DNA of 64,000 nt from an uncultured Lachnospiraceae bacterium (GTDB lineage: Bacteria > Bacillota > Clostridia > Lachnospirales > Lachnospiraceae): assembly GCA_947591155.1 (NCBI GenBank), contig CANQDA010000001.1:186001-250000 (forward strand), read 5' to 3'. The position numbers were made by a program, and so were the translations under genes. Below the pieces are notes generated by a model. That model was not told the DNA's origin, ran no database searches, and saw only the letters and a program-made list of their open reading frames with translations. Shown one piece after another: positions 19,630-30,301 of this stretch; position 1 is the first letter of the stretch; each line of letters begins with the position of its first letter.

Positions 19630-21351
19630 TTACTTCTTCTGCTTCGTCAGCGTCTGGATGCCCTCAATCGCAAGCACAACTGCCAGAATGACAAGCAGTA
19701 CCGCGATGCCTGCGCGCGTCCACATCCAACCGGTGCCGACAGCGCCTGCCGCGGTCGCGTTCTTGAAGTTCGTCATGATGGTCTGGCACAGGGATACGAT
19801 CGTAACCACCAGCATGAACGCCATCGGGAACAGGAACATCTTGTTGTTTCTGCCCATCTTGCCGAGCCATGCAGCGACAGCCAGAAGGCCGAGAGCCGCG
19901 AGCAGCTGGTTGGCTGCGCCGAACAGCGGCCAGATGTTCGAGTAGCCGGTCATGCCGAGCGCGATACCGAGCACCACGGTGATGATCGTCGCCACGTACG
20001 GATTCGTCAGGGTCTTCTTGATGCCCGTCACATCCTTGTAGGTCTGTCCCGGCTCAAGCCAGAACTCCTGGAACATATAGCGGGCCAGACGGGTCGCCGT
20101 GTCCAGAGATGTCAGACAGAAAGCGGATACCGCCAGGATCAGCATTGCGTAGATCACGCTCTCCGCGCCCTTCAGGAACGGGATTGCCGCACACATACGG
20201 GAGATGCCGGTCGCAAATACCTGCGTCGGGTTCGTGACTCCACCCGGAACATAATCTTTCCAGATGTAACCAACCGCGCACAGGGAGATCAGCGCCAGAG
20301 CACACTCGATCAGCATTCCGCCGTAAGCGATCGGCTTCGCGTCGCCTTCCTTGTCGAGCTGCTTCGCCGTCGTACCGGAACCTACCAGCGAGTGGAAACC
20401 GGAGATAGCGCCGCAGGCGATCGTGACGAACAGAGCCGGGAACAGGCTGCCCAGAGAAGTGCCCGCGCCTGCCGTTGCCTTATCAACAAAACCTGTGAAC
20501 GCCGGGATCTCAAGCGCCGGATGCGCGCCGACGATGCCTACCACAGCCACGATCATCATGCCGTAAAGCAGGAAAGAGCTCAGGTAGTCACGCGGCTGAA
20601 GCAGAATCCACACAGGTGTGACCGAAGCGATCGCAATGTAGATACCTACAATGATCATCCAGGTGTTGCCGTCCAGATAGATCGGATGGAAGTTCAGGCC
20701 GATCGCCATACATGCGACGATCGCCGCCACGCCGATGATCGTGGAAACCGCCAGAGAAGCGTTCCTTCTGTAAACCATCAGGCCGAAGATGATCGCGATG
20801 ACGATGAACAACACGGAGATCATTGCCGTCGAAGCGTTCGCAGCACTCGCCGCCTTGTCAAGCACACCCGCCTCGTCGTATGTAGCCTTGAAGGTGTTAG
20901 CAACGATCGAAGCGAACGCCGCCACTACAAGGATCAGGGTCAGGTACGAGAAGATGATGAACAGCTTCTTCGCACGGGAGCCGATACTGGTAGCGATAAC
21001 CTCACCGATCGACTGGCCTTTGTTGCGCACGGACGCGAACAGCGCGCCGAAGTCGTGCATAGCGCCGAAGAAGATACCGCCGATCAGCACCCACAGCATG
21101 ACCGGAACCCAGCCGAACACTGCTGCCTGGATCGGTCCGTTGATCGGGCCTGCGCCCGCGATGGATGAGAAGTGATGTCCCATCAGCACCGGAGCCTTTG
21201 CCGGAACGTAGTCGTTTCCGTCTTCAAGTTCGTGTGCAGGAGTCGTTCTGTTCGGCTCTACGCCCCACTGCTCTGCAAGCCACTTTCCGTAGAAAAGATA
21301 GCCGAGAACAAGAATCACGACACCTACGAGTAAGATTACTACCGCATTCAT
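19630..21351 (-). CDS. cstA: Carbon starvation protein A family transporter
   Basis: MNAVVILLVGVVILVLGYLFYGKWLAEQWGV...PVLMGHHFSSIAGAGPINGPIQAAVFGWVPVMLWVLIGGIFFGAMHDF, typical CstA. Confidence 0.95.
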   Translation of the reverse strand: MNAVVILLVGVVILVLGYLFYGKWLAEQWGVEPNRTTPAHELEDGNDYVPAKAPVLMGHHFSSIAGAGPINGPIQAAVFGWVPVMLWVLIGGIFFGAMHDFGALFASVRNKGQSIGEVIATSIGSRAKKLFIIFSYLTLILVVAAFASIVANTFKATYDEAGVLDKAASAANASTAMISVLFIVIAIIFGLMVYRRNASLAVSTIIGVAAIVACMAIGLNFHPIYLDGNTWMIIVGIYIAIASVTPVWILLQPRDYLSSFLLYGMMIVAVVGIVGAHPALEIPAFTGFVDKATAGAGTSLGSLFPALFVTIACGAISGFHSLVGSGTTAKQLDKEGDAKPIAYGGMLIECALALISLCAVGYIWKDYVPGGVTNPTQVFATGISRMCAAIPFLKGAESVIYAMLILAVSAFCLTSLDTATRLARYMFQEFWLEPGQTYKDVTGIKKTLTNPYVATIITVVLGIALGMTGYSNIWPLFGAANQLLAALGLLAVAAWLGKMGRNNKMFLFPMAFMLVVTIVSLCQTIMTNFKNATAAGAVGTGWMWTRAGIAVLLVILAVVLAIEGIQTLTKQKK

Positions 21352-21373
21352 GTTTACTGCCTCCTTTTTCTTT

Positions 21374-21892
21374 TCATGAATTTAGTATCCTTTTCATAAA
21401 TTTCGCGTTGCTGCGTCCCATCCGGTTCGTGAAGATCTCGCTCCCTTCCCGGACGACCGCGGCTGTATGGAGGTTCATCCACCCATACCACGAAAAATGA
21501 AAACTTTTGTATACCCTGCACTTTTTGAGCGCCCGCTTCGCCTCCGGCGTGCAGCTGTCGCAGATGAAGACCGCCGTGATGTAGCTGTACATATGCCCCG
21601 GCTTCGGGTCGATCAGCTTCATGCCTTCTTCATAAGCATATGCCTTACATGACTCAAAAATCTCTTCTGTCAGCTGCGGAACGGAGAACAGGTAGACAAA
21701 CTCGTTGCTGTCCGCCTCCCAGAGCTTCGCCTTCTTAATAAGGACGTATTTTTCCGAATGCACATAGAAGCGGCAGGTCGCCACCAGCGGAAGTCCCTCC
21801 GGCGGCTCTTCGATCCGCTCGACGTCGAAATACGCCTCATAACTGTCCAGAAGCTTTTCCAGAATCTCTTCGCGGGTCGGCTTAAGATCCAT
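21374..21892 (-). CDS. Conserved hypothetical protein adjacent to cstA
   Basis: 172-aa ORF MDLKPTREEILEKLLDSYEAYFDVE..., intact, collinear with cstA. Confidence 0.7.
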   Translation of the reverse strand: MDLKPTREEILEKLLDSYEAYFDVERIEEPPEGLPLVATCRFYVHSEKYVLIKKAKLWEADSNEFVYLFSVPQLTEEIFESCKAYAYEEGMKLIDPKPGHMYSYITAVFICDSCTPEAKRALKKCRVYKSFHFSWYGWMNLHTAAVVREGSEIFTNRMGRSNAKFMKRILNS

Positions 21893-22204
21893 GCATTCTC
21901 ACCCCAAGCTCACTCATGCCCAGAATTCCTTTGCGGAAACTTTGTCCGTTTAAAGCAGCAAACTCCCGATCCCATAAAAAAAGCACAAAAGAATCGGTGC
22001 CGCAGGGGCGCCGACAATATGGTTCCGCAGCAAACCCCTTTGTTCTGTGCTGAATCTAAACAAAAAGTAAAATTCTAAAAAATCTATAAAAATTTTATCA
22101 CTGATACAGGAAAAATGCAAGCAGAATTATTCACAAATCATTCCAGTTTGCAAACAGATCCAGGACACGCGGCGTCAGGCCTGCTTTCCGGCAAAACAGA
22201 GCTC

Positions 22205-23851
22205 CTACATCTGCTCGATTCTCGAGTAGGCAGAGGTCATATCGCCGCCGAGCGCCTCCGCAATATTGATCGAATGGTTCACGATGCGCAGGTAGCTGTT
22301 GAGCACTTCCACGAAGGTGAGACCCTGCTCGAAGGTGCACTCCTTGCGCTGCAGACGCTCCATATGGTTCGACTGCGCTTTCGTCACGCGCTTGATGATC
22401 TTGCGCTCCTGCTTGCGCAGATCCAGCCAGATCTCCGGCGTAAGCATCACCTGCTCGCGGAACAGGCGCATCGCGTCGTCCATGAGCTCCTGCACTCGCC
22501 CGTAGATATCAGCCAGCTCTTCCCGCGCAGCCTCCGTGTAGACCATATCGCCTTCCACGCATTTCTCATTCTGATCCAGTATCTTGACTGCGTGGTCGCC
22601 GATCTGCTCCAGATCGTTGATGACATGAAACGCGCAGCCCATATACTGCGAGACCTGCGAGGGCATCGCCACCGTATTGACCTTCGAGAGGTACCCCGTA
22701 ATCTCAGACGCAAGATAATCGACCACCTGCTCGCCCTCGCGCACATGGTTGGCCTCCGTCATGCTGTGCTGAAACAGGCCGTCGGAAGCTCTGGAAAGGT
22801 CGTCCTTGACGATCCCCGCCATACGTTCGACCTCCTTGCCGACCTGCAGCGCGACAACCGCCGGCGAACCGCTCATGTTCGGGTCGATGTATTCGAAGCG
22901 GAACGCGCTCTCGTGCGCCTGCTTCGGGATCAGCTTGTAAGTCCACTTTACGACAACATTGACGAGCGGAAGCAGGATCAGGCCGGTCACGATCTTGAAC
23001 AGGATATGGTAGACCGAGATCTGGAACGCCTCGTTCGGAATATAGGTCTCGATCATAGAAGCCAGCGGCGTCAGCATCGTCAGAGGCATGAAGAGCACCG
23101 CGCCGACGATATTGAAGATCAGGTAGATCATGGCGGCGCGCTTCGCGTTGTTCTTCGCATTCAGCGCAGACAGAAGCGGCGGCGTCGAGGAGCCGACGTT
23201 GATGCCGCAGATGATAAACCCGGCAAAATAGATCGGCATCAATCCCTGCATCGCCAGCGCCTGCAGCACGCCGACCGCTGCTGACGAGCTCTGGATGATC
23301 GCGCAGAGGATCACGCCCACGGCAAAGCCGAGCAATGGATTCTTCGCGTTCATGATAAAGTTCTGGAACAGGGCCGAGTCCTTCAGCGGGGACATGGCGC
23401 CGCTCATCGTGTGCAAGCCCTGAAACAGGATACCGAAGCCCAGAATGACCTGGCCGATGTAGCGATTGCGCTTCCGCTTCGCGTACAGGAGCATCACCGC
23501 GCCGAGACAGATGCAGACCGGGGCAATCCCGGAGACGTCGAGCGCGATCAGGACACTCGTGATCGTCGTACCGATGTTCGCGCCGAAAATGACGCCGGTC
23601 GCCTGCGCGAGATCCATGATCTCCGCGTTGATAAAGCCCATCACCATGACCGTCGTCGCCGAGGACGACTGGATCACGACCGTGACAAGCGCGCCCAACA
23701 GAAAGCCCATGACGCGGTTCCTCGTCAGTCTCTCCAGCAGGTCCTTCATCTTCGGTCCTGCCGCCAGCTCCAGGCCTTCTCCCATGTATTTCATACCGAA
23801 CAGGAAGAGACCGAGCCCTCCCAACAGTGAAATAATGCTTCCGATTCCCAT
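22205..23851 (-). CDS. Na/Pi cotransporter family protein with PhoU-like C-terminus
   Basis: LGGLGLFLFGMKYMGEGLE...VIQSSSATTVMVMGFINAEIM...IIQSSSAAVGVLQALA duplicated QSSS motifs. Confidence 0.93.
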   Translation of the reverse strand: MGIGSIISLLGGLGLFLFGMKYMGEGLELAAGPKMKDLLERLTRNRVMGFLLGALVTVVIQSSSATTVMVMGFINAEIMDLAQATGVIFGANIGTTITSVLIALDVSGIAPVCICLGAVMLLYAKRKRNRYIGQVILGFGILFQGLHTMSGAMSPLKDSALFQNFIMNAKNPLLGFAVGVILCAIIQSSSAAVGVLQALAMQGLMPIYFAGFIICGINVGSSTPPLLSALNAKNNAKRAAMIYLIFNIVGAVLFMPLTMLTPLASMIETYIPNEAFQISVYHILFKIVTGLILLPLVNVVVKWTYKLIPKQAHESAFRFEYIDPNMSGSPAVVALQVGKEVERMAGIVKDDLSRASDGLFQHSMTEANHVREGEQVVDYLASEITGYLSKVNTVAMPSQVSQYMGCAFHVINDLEQIGDHAVKILDQNEKCVEGDMVYTEAAREELADIYGRVQELMDDAMRLFREQVMLTPEIWLDLRKQERKIIKRVTKAQSNHMERLQRKECTFEQGLTFVEVLNSYLRIVNHSINIAEALGGDMTSAYSRIEQM

Positions 23852-24334
23852 GTGTATCCTCAGTACTGCCGCAGGGTCTCTTTTGGCAGTCCCCTGTCCT
23901 CCCTCGCGTAAATGATTAAAGATCCATGCGCAGCCGAAGCTCCTCCGCAGACAAAAATACGCGAATCGCTCCCCAATGCATGCGCATGTAGCATATCACA
24001 TTTATCCGTATTCTGTAAAGTGATTGCGAAAAGAAACGAAGGCAAGCCTATGGGACAAAATATCTGCCGGAACGCGGCGAAAGCGCTTGCCGCCTACCGT
24101 GTGAAGCGTTTATACTGATTACAGACAGAAAATGATATAAAATATAAAATTTTCTGCGTTGAAGTGCAACAATCCGGCTCTTTCGCGACACTTATTATAC
24201 AGAACCGGTTTTTCGGAGACAATCTTTCAGGACTGATCCTCGGGCTGATTTCCCGGGCGGTTCCCTACCGACGCAACGCAGACAGGCGGGGACACAGATG
24301 GAATATTCCGCAACACGACAGGAAGGAGCGAGTT

Positions 24335-24835
24335 ATGAACCCGACAAACGAATTGATCCGTCAGGCGCAGACAGGCGACGCGCACGCCTTTGCCCTGCTG
24401 TACGAATCGGTGTACAAGGATCTTTACCGATTCGCCGTCTACACCCTGCGCCATGTGCAGGACGCGGAGGACGCCGTGAGCGAAACCGTGACCGACGCTT
24501 TCGCACAGATCAAAAGCCTGCGTGAAGCGGGAGCGTTCCGCTCGTGGATCTTTCGCATCCTGAGCGCGAAGTGCAATCGACGGATCCGCCAGTACATACA
24601 GGCTCCCGACGAACTCTCAGACGAGATCAGCGCCCCGGAGTCGGATCTCGGGGAACAGGCGGACGTACAGCGCGCGTTTGGCACGCTCTCGCGGGAGGAC
24701 CGTCTGATCGTCTCCATGAGTGTGTTTGCCGGATACTCCAGTCAGGAGATCGGCGAGCTGCTGCAGATGAATCCGAATACCGTGCGTTCCAGACAGAGCC
24801 GGGCGCTGAAGAAAATGGCGGAGCTGCTCGCGTGA
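24335..24835 (+). CDS. ECF-type RNA polymerase sigma factor
   Basis: GGAAGGAG RBS then MNPTNELIRQAQTGDAHAFALLYESVYKDLYRFAVYTLRHVQDAEDAVSETV...EIGELLQMNPNTVRSRQSRALKKM. Confidence 0.9.
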   Translation: MNPTNELIRQAQTGDAHAFALLYESVYKDLYRFAVYTLRHVQDAEDAVSETVTDAFAQIKSLREAGAFRSWIFRILSAKCNRRIRQYIQAPDELSDEISAPESDLGEQADVQRAFGTLSREDRLIVSMSVFAGYSSQEIGELLQMNPNTVRSRQSRALKKMAELLA

Positions 24836-24977
24836 GCCGCGGTCTTGTTTTTATAGATCACTCCCTTTTGCGAGCCACGGTCGTCCGGCCTTTTTCCCGG
24901 ATTTCAGTGCAGTTTTGAAACGATGCATTGAACAGACACAAACTTACAGCCATTGCAGATATGGAAAGGAGATCACG

Positions 24978-27542
24978 ATGAACGAGAAAGAAATCCTTCA
25001 GCAAATAAAAGACGAAGCGGAAAACCTCACCCCGCCCGCCTCCCTGCAGCCGGACGCGGTCGAGCGGATGCTGAAAGAACAGATGGCACAGAAATCGAAC
25101 AGCCTGGAGCAAGACACAGCCGGGCAAAGTGTGTCTTCTTCCGATCACATGAAGCAAAATACTCCGGGACATCCGGGAACTGTATCGCAAAGTGAATCCA
25201 GCGAGAAGGTCGTCACCCTCGCGGCGAGGAAGAAGCGCTACCGCCGGATCGCACAGATCGGCAGCATCGCGGCTGTCTTTGCACTCTCCTTATTCGGTTT
25301 CTCCCAGTACGAGCGTATCCGCAAGACCGCGCTCTCTGAGCAGGATGCCAACGAAGTGGCAGTGGAGCTCTCCACGGAGGAGGCGAACGACAACGCTTCT
25401 GTCCCGATCGCTGAGGAGAAAAAAGCTGTCGCAAAGTCCACTACGGATACAACCTCACAGTCTGCGGCAGACGAAGACAGTGCAGCTTCTGAGATCGCTG
25501 TTAAATCCGAAGCTGCAGCAGCTGATCCCACAGCAGAAACCGCTGCTGAAAGCACCGCCAAAGCTGCGCCGGACGCGGAGCCGACTACCGAGAAAGTCGT
25601 CCAATCCGCTCCGCCTGTCGAGGCCTTCACCTACGCTTCCAGTTATGAGGAGGTCTACGATGCGCTGAACGAGCAATTCGGGCCGAACGGCCTGTACCGC
25701 GGCTACGACATGAAGACAATGGATGCAGGCTCCGCCGCCCCCGCAGGCGGTATGGGAGACCTATCGATGGAATCGGCGCAATCCGTCGATATGGCCGAAG
25801 ATACCGTCGGGACGGTCAATCTGGCAGCGGCCCCTGCAACGGAAGTCTCCGGCGAAGACGGTGCAGTAGATTTTTCTGATACGAATACGCAGGAGGTTGG
25901 CGTCGACGAGGCGGACATCGTGAAGACGGACGGCGAATATCTCTACATCCTGCGGCAGGACGGCAGCTTCGCGATCGTGAGCGCGGACCTCGAAGAACCT
26001 GTCCTGATCAGCGTCACCGGCATCGGTGCCCCGATATCGACAGCGGAACAGGCGGCCCAGGATGAGGACTTCAAACCCGCGGGTGACGTCACGACCCATG
26101 AAACGTATGTGGGTGTAAACGGGCAAATGAGTCCTTACAACGACATCACGATCCATGAAATGTACCTGGACGGCGACATTTTAAGCGTCATCACAAGCTG
26201 CTACGCGAGCTCGCTCGAGGCCGAGGGCGATATCTACTATACCAGCTATGGGCGCGAGACGTCGATCCACACCTACGATATCAGCGACCGGGAGCATCCG
26301 GCGCTTGTCGGCACGGTCACGCAGGACGGCTCTTATGAAGATTCCCGCAAGAACGGCTCCTGCATTTATCTGTTTACCAACTATCAGCCGACGATCGGGG
26401 AGACCTACGGTGGGAGCGCGATCGTCCCGAGGATCAACAAGACGCAGCTTCCCGCGAGCGATTTCTATGTGCCGGAATCACTCCACGACAGCGCCTATCT
26501 CGTGATCTCCTCAGTGGATACTGCCGCTCCGGGCAAGACGCTCGACAGCAAGATCCTCGTCTCCGGCGCGACGGACTACTATGTCAGCCCGGAAAACATT
26601 TACATCGCCAACGAACACTATAATGGCAGCTACTCGACCTCCACCACGGAGCTCATCAAATTCCATTATGAAGACGGGACGATCACCGGAGTGGCCGCGG
26701 GCGTCGTCAAAGGCACCCTTAACGATTCCTTCTCTCTGAATGAGTACAACGGAATGCTGCGCGTCGTCTCCACCTATGAGGGCGATGCGTTCAGCGGAGT
26801 GCGCGAGTTCGTCGGGGATCTTCTGAACACCTACTACGAAGATAACTGGATCGAACACAACGCGCTGTATGTATTGGACGAGAACCTGCAGACCGTCAGT
26901 CTCATCGACGATCTCGCGGAGGGCGAGACGATCCGCTCGGCCCGCTTCTTCGGCGATACCGGATACTTCGTCACCTTCCGCCAGACCGACCCGCTGTTCT
27001 CCGTCGACCTCTCCGATCCGGCGAACCCGAAGATCCTCGGCGAGCTGAAGATCAGCGGCTTCTCCTCCTACCTGCATTTTTACGGTGAGAATCTGCTGCT
27101 CGGCATCGGCTATGAGGCTGACGAGAAGACCGGCGTCACGAGCGGGCTGAAGCTCTCGATGTTCGACATCTCCGATCCGACCAACGTGAAGGAAGTGAAC
27201 CGCTACACGATCCCCGGCGTCACCTGGTGCCCGGCGATTGAGGACTACAAGGCGATCATGGTCTCGCCCGAGAAGAACCTCTTCGGCTTCTTCTGCGACG
27301 ACCGTTACCTGCTCTTCTCCTACGACGCCGAGAACGGCTTCACCCGCGAATTGCTCTACGACTTCTTCGCAGACGGCTTCTCGAACACGGCCGAGTATAA
27401 CAATCTGCGTGGCCTCTATATTGACGATGCTTTCTATCTCGCGGGGGATGCGTTCGTGATCACGTTTGATATGGAAAACGGATTTGAGAAGGCGGCGGTG
27501 CTGCCGCTATACAAGACAGGGAAAGAGACAGAATCAAATTGA
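24978..27542 (+). CDS. Membrane-anchored protein with extracellular beta-propeller domain
   Basis: AAAGGAGATCACG RBS; TM IAQIGSIAAVFALSLFGFSQY; low-complexity Ala/Glu linker; VGVDEADIVKTDGEYLYIL beta-propeller domain start. Confidence 0.88.
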   Translation: MNEKEILQQIKDEAENLTPPASLQPDAVERMLKEQMAQKSNSLEQDTAGQSVSSSDHMKQNTPGHPGTVSQSESSEKVVTLAARKKRYRRIAQIGSIAAVFALSLFGFSQYERIRKTALSEQDANEVAVELSTEEANDNASVPIAEEKKAVAKSTTDTTSQSAADEDSAASEIAVKSEAAAADPTAETAAESTAKAAPDAEPTTEKVVQSAPPVEAFTYASSYEEVYDALNEQFGPNGLYRGYDMKTMDAGSAAPAGGMGDLSMESAQSVDMAEDTVGTVNLAAAPATEVSGEDGAVDFSDTNTQEVGVDEADIVKTDGEYLYILRQDGSFAIVSADLEEPVLISVTGIGAPISTAEQAAQDEDFKPAGDVTTHETYVGVNGQMSPYNDITIHEMYLDGDILSVITSCYASSLEAEGDIYYTSYGRETSIHTYDISDREHPALVGTVTQDGSYEDSRKNGSCIYLFTNYQPTIGETYGGSAIVPRINKTQLPASDFYVPESLHDSAYLVISSVDTAAPGKTLDSKILVSGATDYYVSPENIYIANEHYNGSYSTSTTELIKFHYEDGTITGVAAGVVKGTLNDSFSLNEYNGMLRVVSTYEGDAFSGVREFVGDLLNTYYEDNWIEHNALYVLDENLQTVSLIDDLAEGETIRSARFFGDTGYFVTFRQTDPLFSVDLSDPANPKILGELKISGFSSYLHFYGENLLLGIGYEADEKTGVTSGLKLSMFDISDPTNVKEVNRYTIPGVTWCPAIEDYKAIMVSPEKNLFGFFCDDRYLLFSYDAENGFTRELLYDFFADGFSNTAEYNNLRGLYIDDAFYLAGDAFVITFDMENGFEKAAVLPLYKTGKETESN

Positions 27543-27556
27543 CAACAAAAACAAGG

Positions 27557-27592
27557 CAACCGGTTGGACCACTCTTCCGACCGGTTGTTTTT
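27557..27592 (+). terminator. Rho-independent terminator
   Basis: CAACCGGT(TGGACCACTCTTCCG)ACCGGTTGTTTTT stem followed by T-tract, just after the beta-propeller gene. Confidence 0.85.
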
Positions 27593-27691
27593 ATGCGCAG
27601 ACCCGCGCAAGGTGTTTTGCCGCTATCGCAGCACGCGGGTCGCGCAGCGAGCAAGGCGAAAGCCATCCCTGCCCGACCCCACTTACTCTTA

Positions 27692-28984
27692 TCAAATACA
27701 GAACACCGCATACAGCGGCACGGCTTTGATCCCGTTCATCATGCCGAAATTTCTTCCTGATACACGGATGCTGTATGCCGGGCTGTACTTTTCCCGGTAT
27801 ACAGACAGGCTTTTTGACTTCACATGATCTCCGGCCTTACACTCGATCGGAATCACCTGTCCACCCCGCACGATCAGGAAATCTATCTCCGCAGTTCCTT
27901 CAGATTCCCAATAAAACAGCTCATATCCGTTCGCCTTCAACGCGCACGCCACATAATTTTCGGCAAAGATCCCCCGAAATCGCTCGCTTTGTACCCGGAG
28001 AATGCTTTCCAACGTCATACCTGTGCGAGCAGACAGCAATCCGGTATCACTATAATACAGCTTGAACGCAGACAACTCCATATAAGCCGCAGGAGGCATA
28101 AATCCCTGCGTACACCTGCTGCATTTGTTCACAATCCCCGCGCGGATCAGCCAGTCAATCGAAGTACCGTACTGTGACGCTCTCGCGCCGGAACGGATCA
28201 GCTTATACTGGAATTTTTTATTCTCCTTCGCAAGCTGGCTCGGCAGAGAATCATAGGCTTCGAATATTTTGACAGTTTCTCCGGGATCCGCGTATTTCGC
28301 CATATCCGCCACATAAGAGTTGAAAATCATTTGTCTGACCTCATACTGCGCGATCGTCGGATTGACAGAAATATCAGCCAGCACAGCCGCCGGCATTCCA
28401 CCCACAATACAGTAATTCTCATACTCGCGCATTGCTTCCTGATGCAGTGCCTCTTCCAGCACCTGGTCTTTCTCAAAATGCGTGCGTATCTGCTCCGCCA
28501 GAGATTCTTTTCCTTTCGCCCAAAGATACTCCTCAAAATCCATCGGATACACGGTAAGCATTCTGACTTTACCTACCGGAAAGGAAAATCTCTGACGCTT
28601 TAGCGCCACACCGAGAAGGCTTCCCGCCGCGATTACATGGTATTCCGGAGCTTCCTCTGCAAAATATTTCAGTGAAGTCAGCGCCCGTTCGCACAGCTGA
28701 ACCTCGTCAAAGACAATAAGCGTCCGATCTGGAACGATCTTCACATGAAAATACCGCTCCAAAGCCGCTACGACTGCCTCTGCCCTGATCTCCGTCTCAA
28801 AATAGCTTCCTATTTGTGAATCCTCCTCGAAATTCACATAAACCATATTTTGAAACTCATCTCGTCCCAATTCCCTCATCACATAGGTTTTCCCCACCTG
28901 CCTGGCTCCATATAAAAGCAGCGGAAGGCGATTTCCTGTTTCCCTTCTCCACCTTAACAGATCTTCCTGTATCTTTCTCCTCAT
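27692..28984 (-). CDS. AAA ATPase with DUF4143-type C-terminus
   Basis: LPLLLYGARQVGKTYVMRELG; VIFDEVQLCERAL; YWESEGTAEIDFLIVRGGQVIPIECKAG. Confidence 0.93.
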   Translation of the reverse strand: MRRKIQEDLLRWRRETGNRLPLLLYGARQVGKTYVMRELGRDEFQNMVYVNFEEDSQIGSYFETEIRAEAVVAALERYFHVKIVPDRTLIVFDEVQLCERALTSLKYFAEEAPEYHVIAAGSLLGVALKRQRFSFPVGKVRMLTVYPMDFEEYLWAKGKESLAEQIRTHFEKDQVLEEALHQEAMREYENYCIVGGMPAAVLADISVNPTIAQYEVRQMIFNSYVADMAKYADPGETVKIFEAYDSLPSQLAKENKKFQYKLIRSGARASQYGTSIDWLIRAGIVNKCSRCTQGFMPPAAYMELSAFKLYYSDTGLLSARTGMTLESILRVQSERFRGIFAENYVACALKANGYELFYWESEGTAEIDFLIVRGGQVIPIECKAGDHVKSKSLSVYREKYSPAYSIRVSGRNFGMMNGIKAVPLYAVFCI

Positions 28985-29119
28985 ATAAACCCCCCATACA
29001 CTGTGATTTTATATCAAAATTATAGCGCATGGGGGTTTATATGTCAATATTAGTGTTTATTTCAACATTTTTTCGTTCTTAAAAATGCGTCAATCTGCAT
29101 TTTCCACTATAAGTTTTCA

Positions 29120-30085
29120 CTATGTGTTTTCAATATGCCTCCGAAAGAATTCGCACTCCTCGTCGTTACACTTCTTCGCGTATTCACTGCGGATGTCGCA
29201 GTGGAACACATGCCCCGGCTTCGTCTCCTCGTCGCCGTAGATGTGCATCTCTGCCTCGACTCCCCTCTCCGTCAGAAGATCCGCCATCGGCTGCGCGCAT
29301 TTCAGCAAAAAGTCTCCGGTCGAGCTCATGACAAAGGACGGCGGAAAGTCTGCCGTGATATGGCCCAGAATATCCTGTTGCTCTTTGTACTGCTGATAGT
29401 CCTTCCCTGCGTAGCACACCATCAGGTCCTTGCCCAGCTCATTCATATCGTATACGCCGCAGTTGAGCGCAGTCGCCCGTAAAGTGAATTTCGGAATGTC
29501 CAATCCGATAAGCGCCGCGTACTCCGGGTTTGTCACCGCCGCGCTGTACTGAGCGTTCAAGTGTCCTCCCGCCGAATCACCGACAAAGAAAATGTTCTCC
29601 TTATCAATGTGATATTTCTCCGCCTGCGCGCAAATATACCGCATCACCGCATTCGTGTCCTCAATCTGAACCGGATAACGGCTCTCAGGCGCGACCCGGT
29701 AAGAGAAATTGACGACCGTAAAGCCGCGCTGTGCGAGATTCATGCAGTAATACTGATACACGTTTTTATCCCCGTAGACATAACCGCCGCCGTGAATGCT
29801 GACGATTGTCGGCAACATCCCTTCCGTTCCCTTCGGATAGTAGATGTCCATCGTCTGCAGCCTGTGCTCTCCATATTTCAGATCGTCCACACGCGTGATG
29901 TCCGACGGTGTCCGAAGACCCTCGTCCCGCTTCCAATCGGAACGGCCGAACTGAATCCTGCTCTTCCAGGCCAGCATGTACGGCTCAATTTTCGGAATAA
30001 TGACCGGCCCTAAAGCCGCGCCGACGCCTGCCGCCACAATCAGGCTGCCAATGCCTGACTTCTGTTTCTGTCTCTTTCTGCTCAT
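29120..30085 (-). CDS. Alpha/beta hydrolase (esterase/lipase)
   Basis: SIHGGGYVYGDKNVYQYYCMNLA and FFVGDSAGGHLNAQ; AAGGAGG RBS before MSRKRQKQ. Confidence 0.92.
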   Translation of the reverse strand: MSRKRQKQKSGIGSLIVAAGVGAALGPVIIPKIEPYMLAWKSRIQFGRSDWKRDEGLRTPSDITRVDDLKYGEHRLQTMDIYYPKGTEGMLPTIVSIHGGGYVYGDKNVYQYYCMNLAQRGFTVVNFSYRVAPESRYPVQIEDTNAVMRYICAQAEKYHIDKENIFFVGDSAGGHLNAQYSAAVTNPEYAALIGLDIPKFTLRATALNCGVYDMNELGKDLMVCYAGKDYQQYKEQQDILGHITADFPPSFVMSSTGDFLLKCAQPMADLLTERGVEAEMHIYGDEETKPGHVFHCDIRSEYAKKCNDEECEFFRRHIENT

Positions 30086-30301
30086 ATGATCTGCCCTCCT
30101 TCTATTCCTTTTGTTTTTATGATACATCCCGCCGCAGGCAGCATTCTCTTCCCTTCGGCATTCTCTTCATTTTAGTATTCTCTTCATTTTAATATTTTCT
30201 TCCCTTCGGCAGCCTGCCCTTCCCCATCCGCGCGTAAGCTCAGCCTGCGTCCTTAGCATCCGTCATAAATCAGCTAAGCCGACCACTGATCTGTGCGAAT
30301 A

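Noticed and set aside
19447-21168. 573-aa plus-strand ORF
   Set aside because: Fully antisense to cstA; Arg/His/Asp-rich composition typical of the complement of a GC-rich membrane-protein gene; cstA has clear family motifs.
22115-23284. 389-aa plus-strand ORF
   Set aside because: Antisense to the Na/Pi cotransporter gene, low-complexity Arg/His/Leu composition.
24164-24334. N-terminal extension of the sigma factor ORF
   Set aside because: Strong RBS (GGAAGGAG) and family-typical start at MNPTNELI indicate initiation at 24335.
27692-28984. DUF4143 ATPase as a novel defence gene
   Set aside because: Very common in anaerobes in scattered positions; nothing in the immediate context supports a special role.
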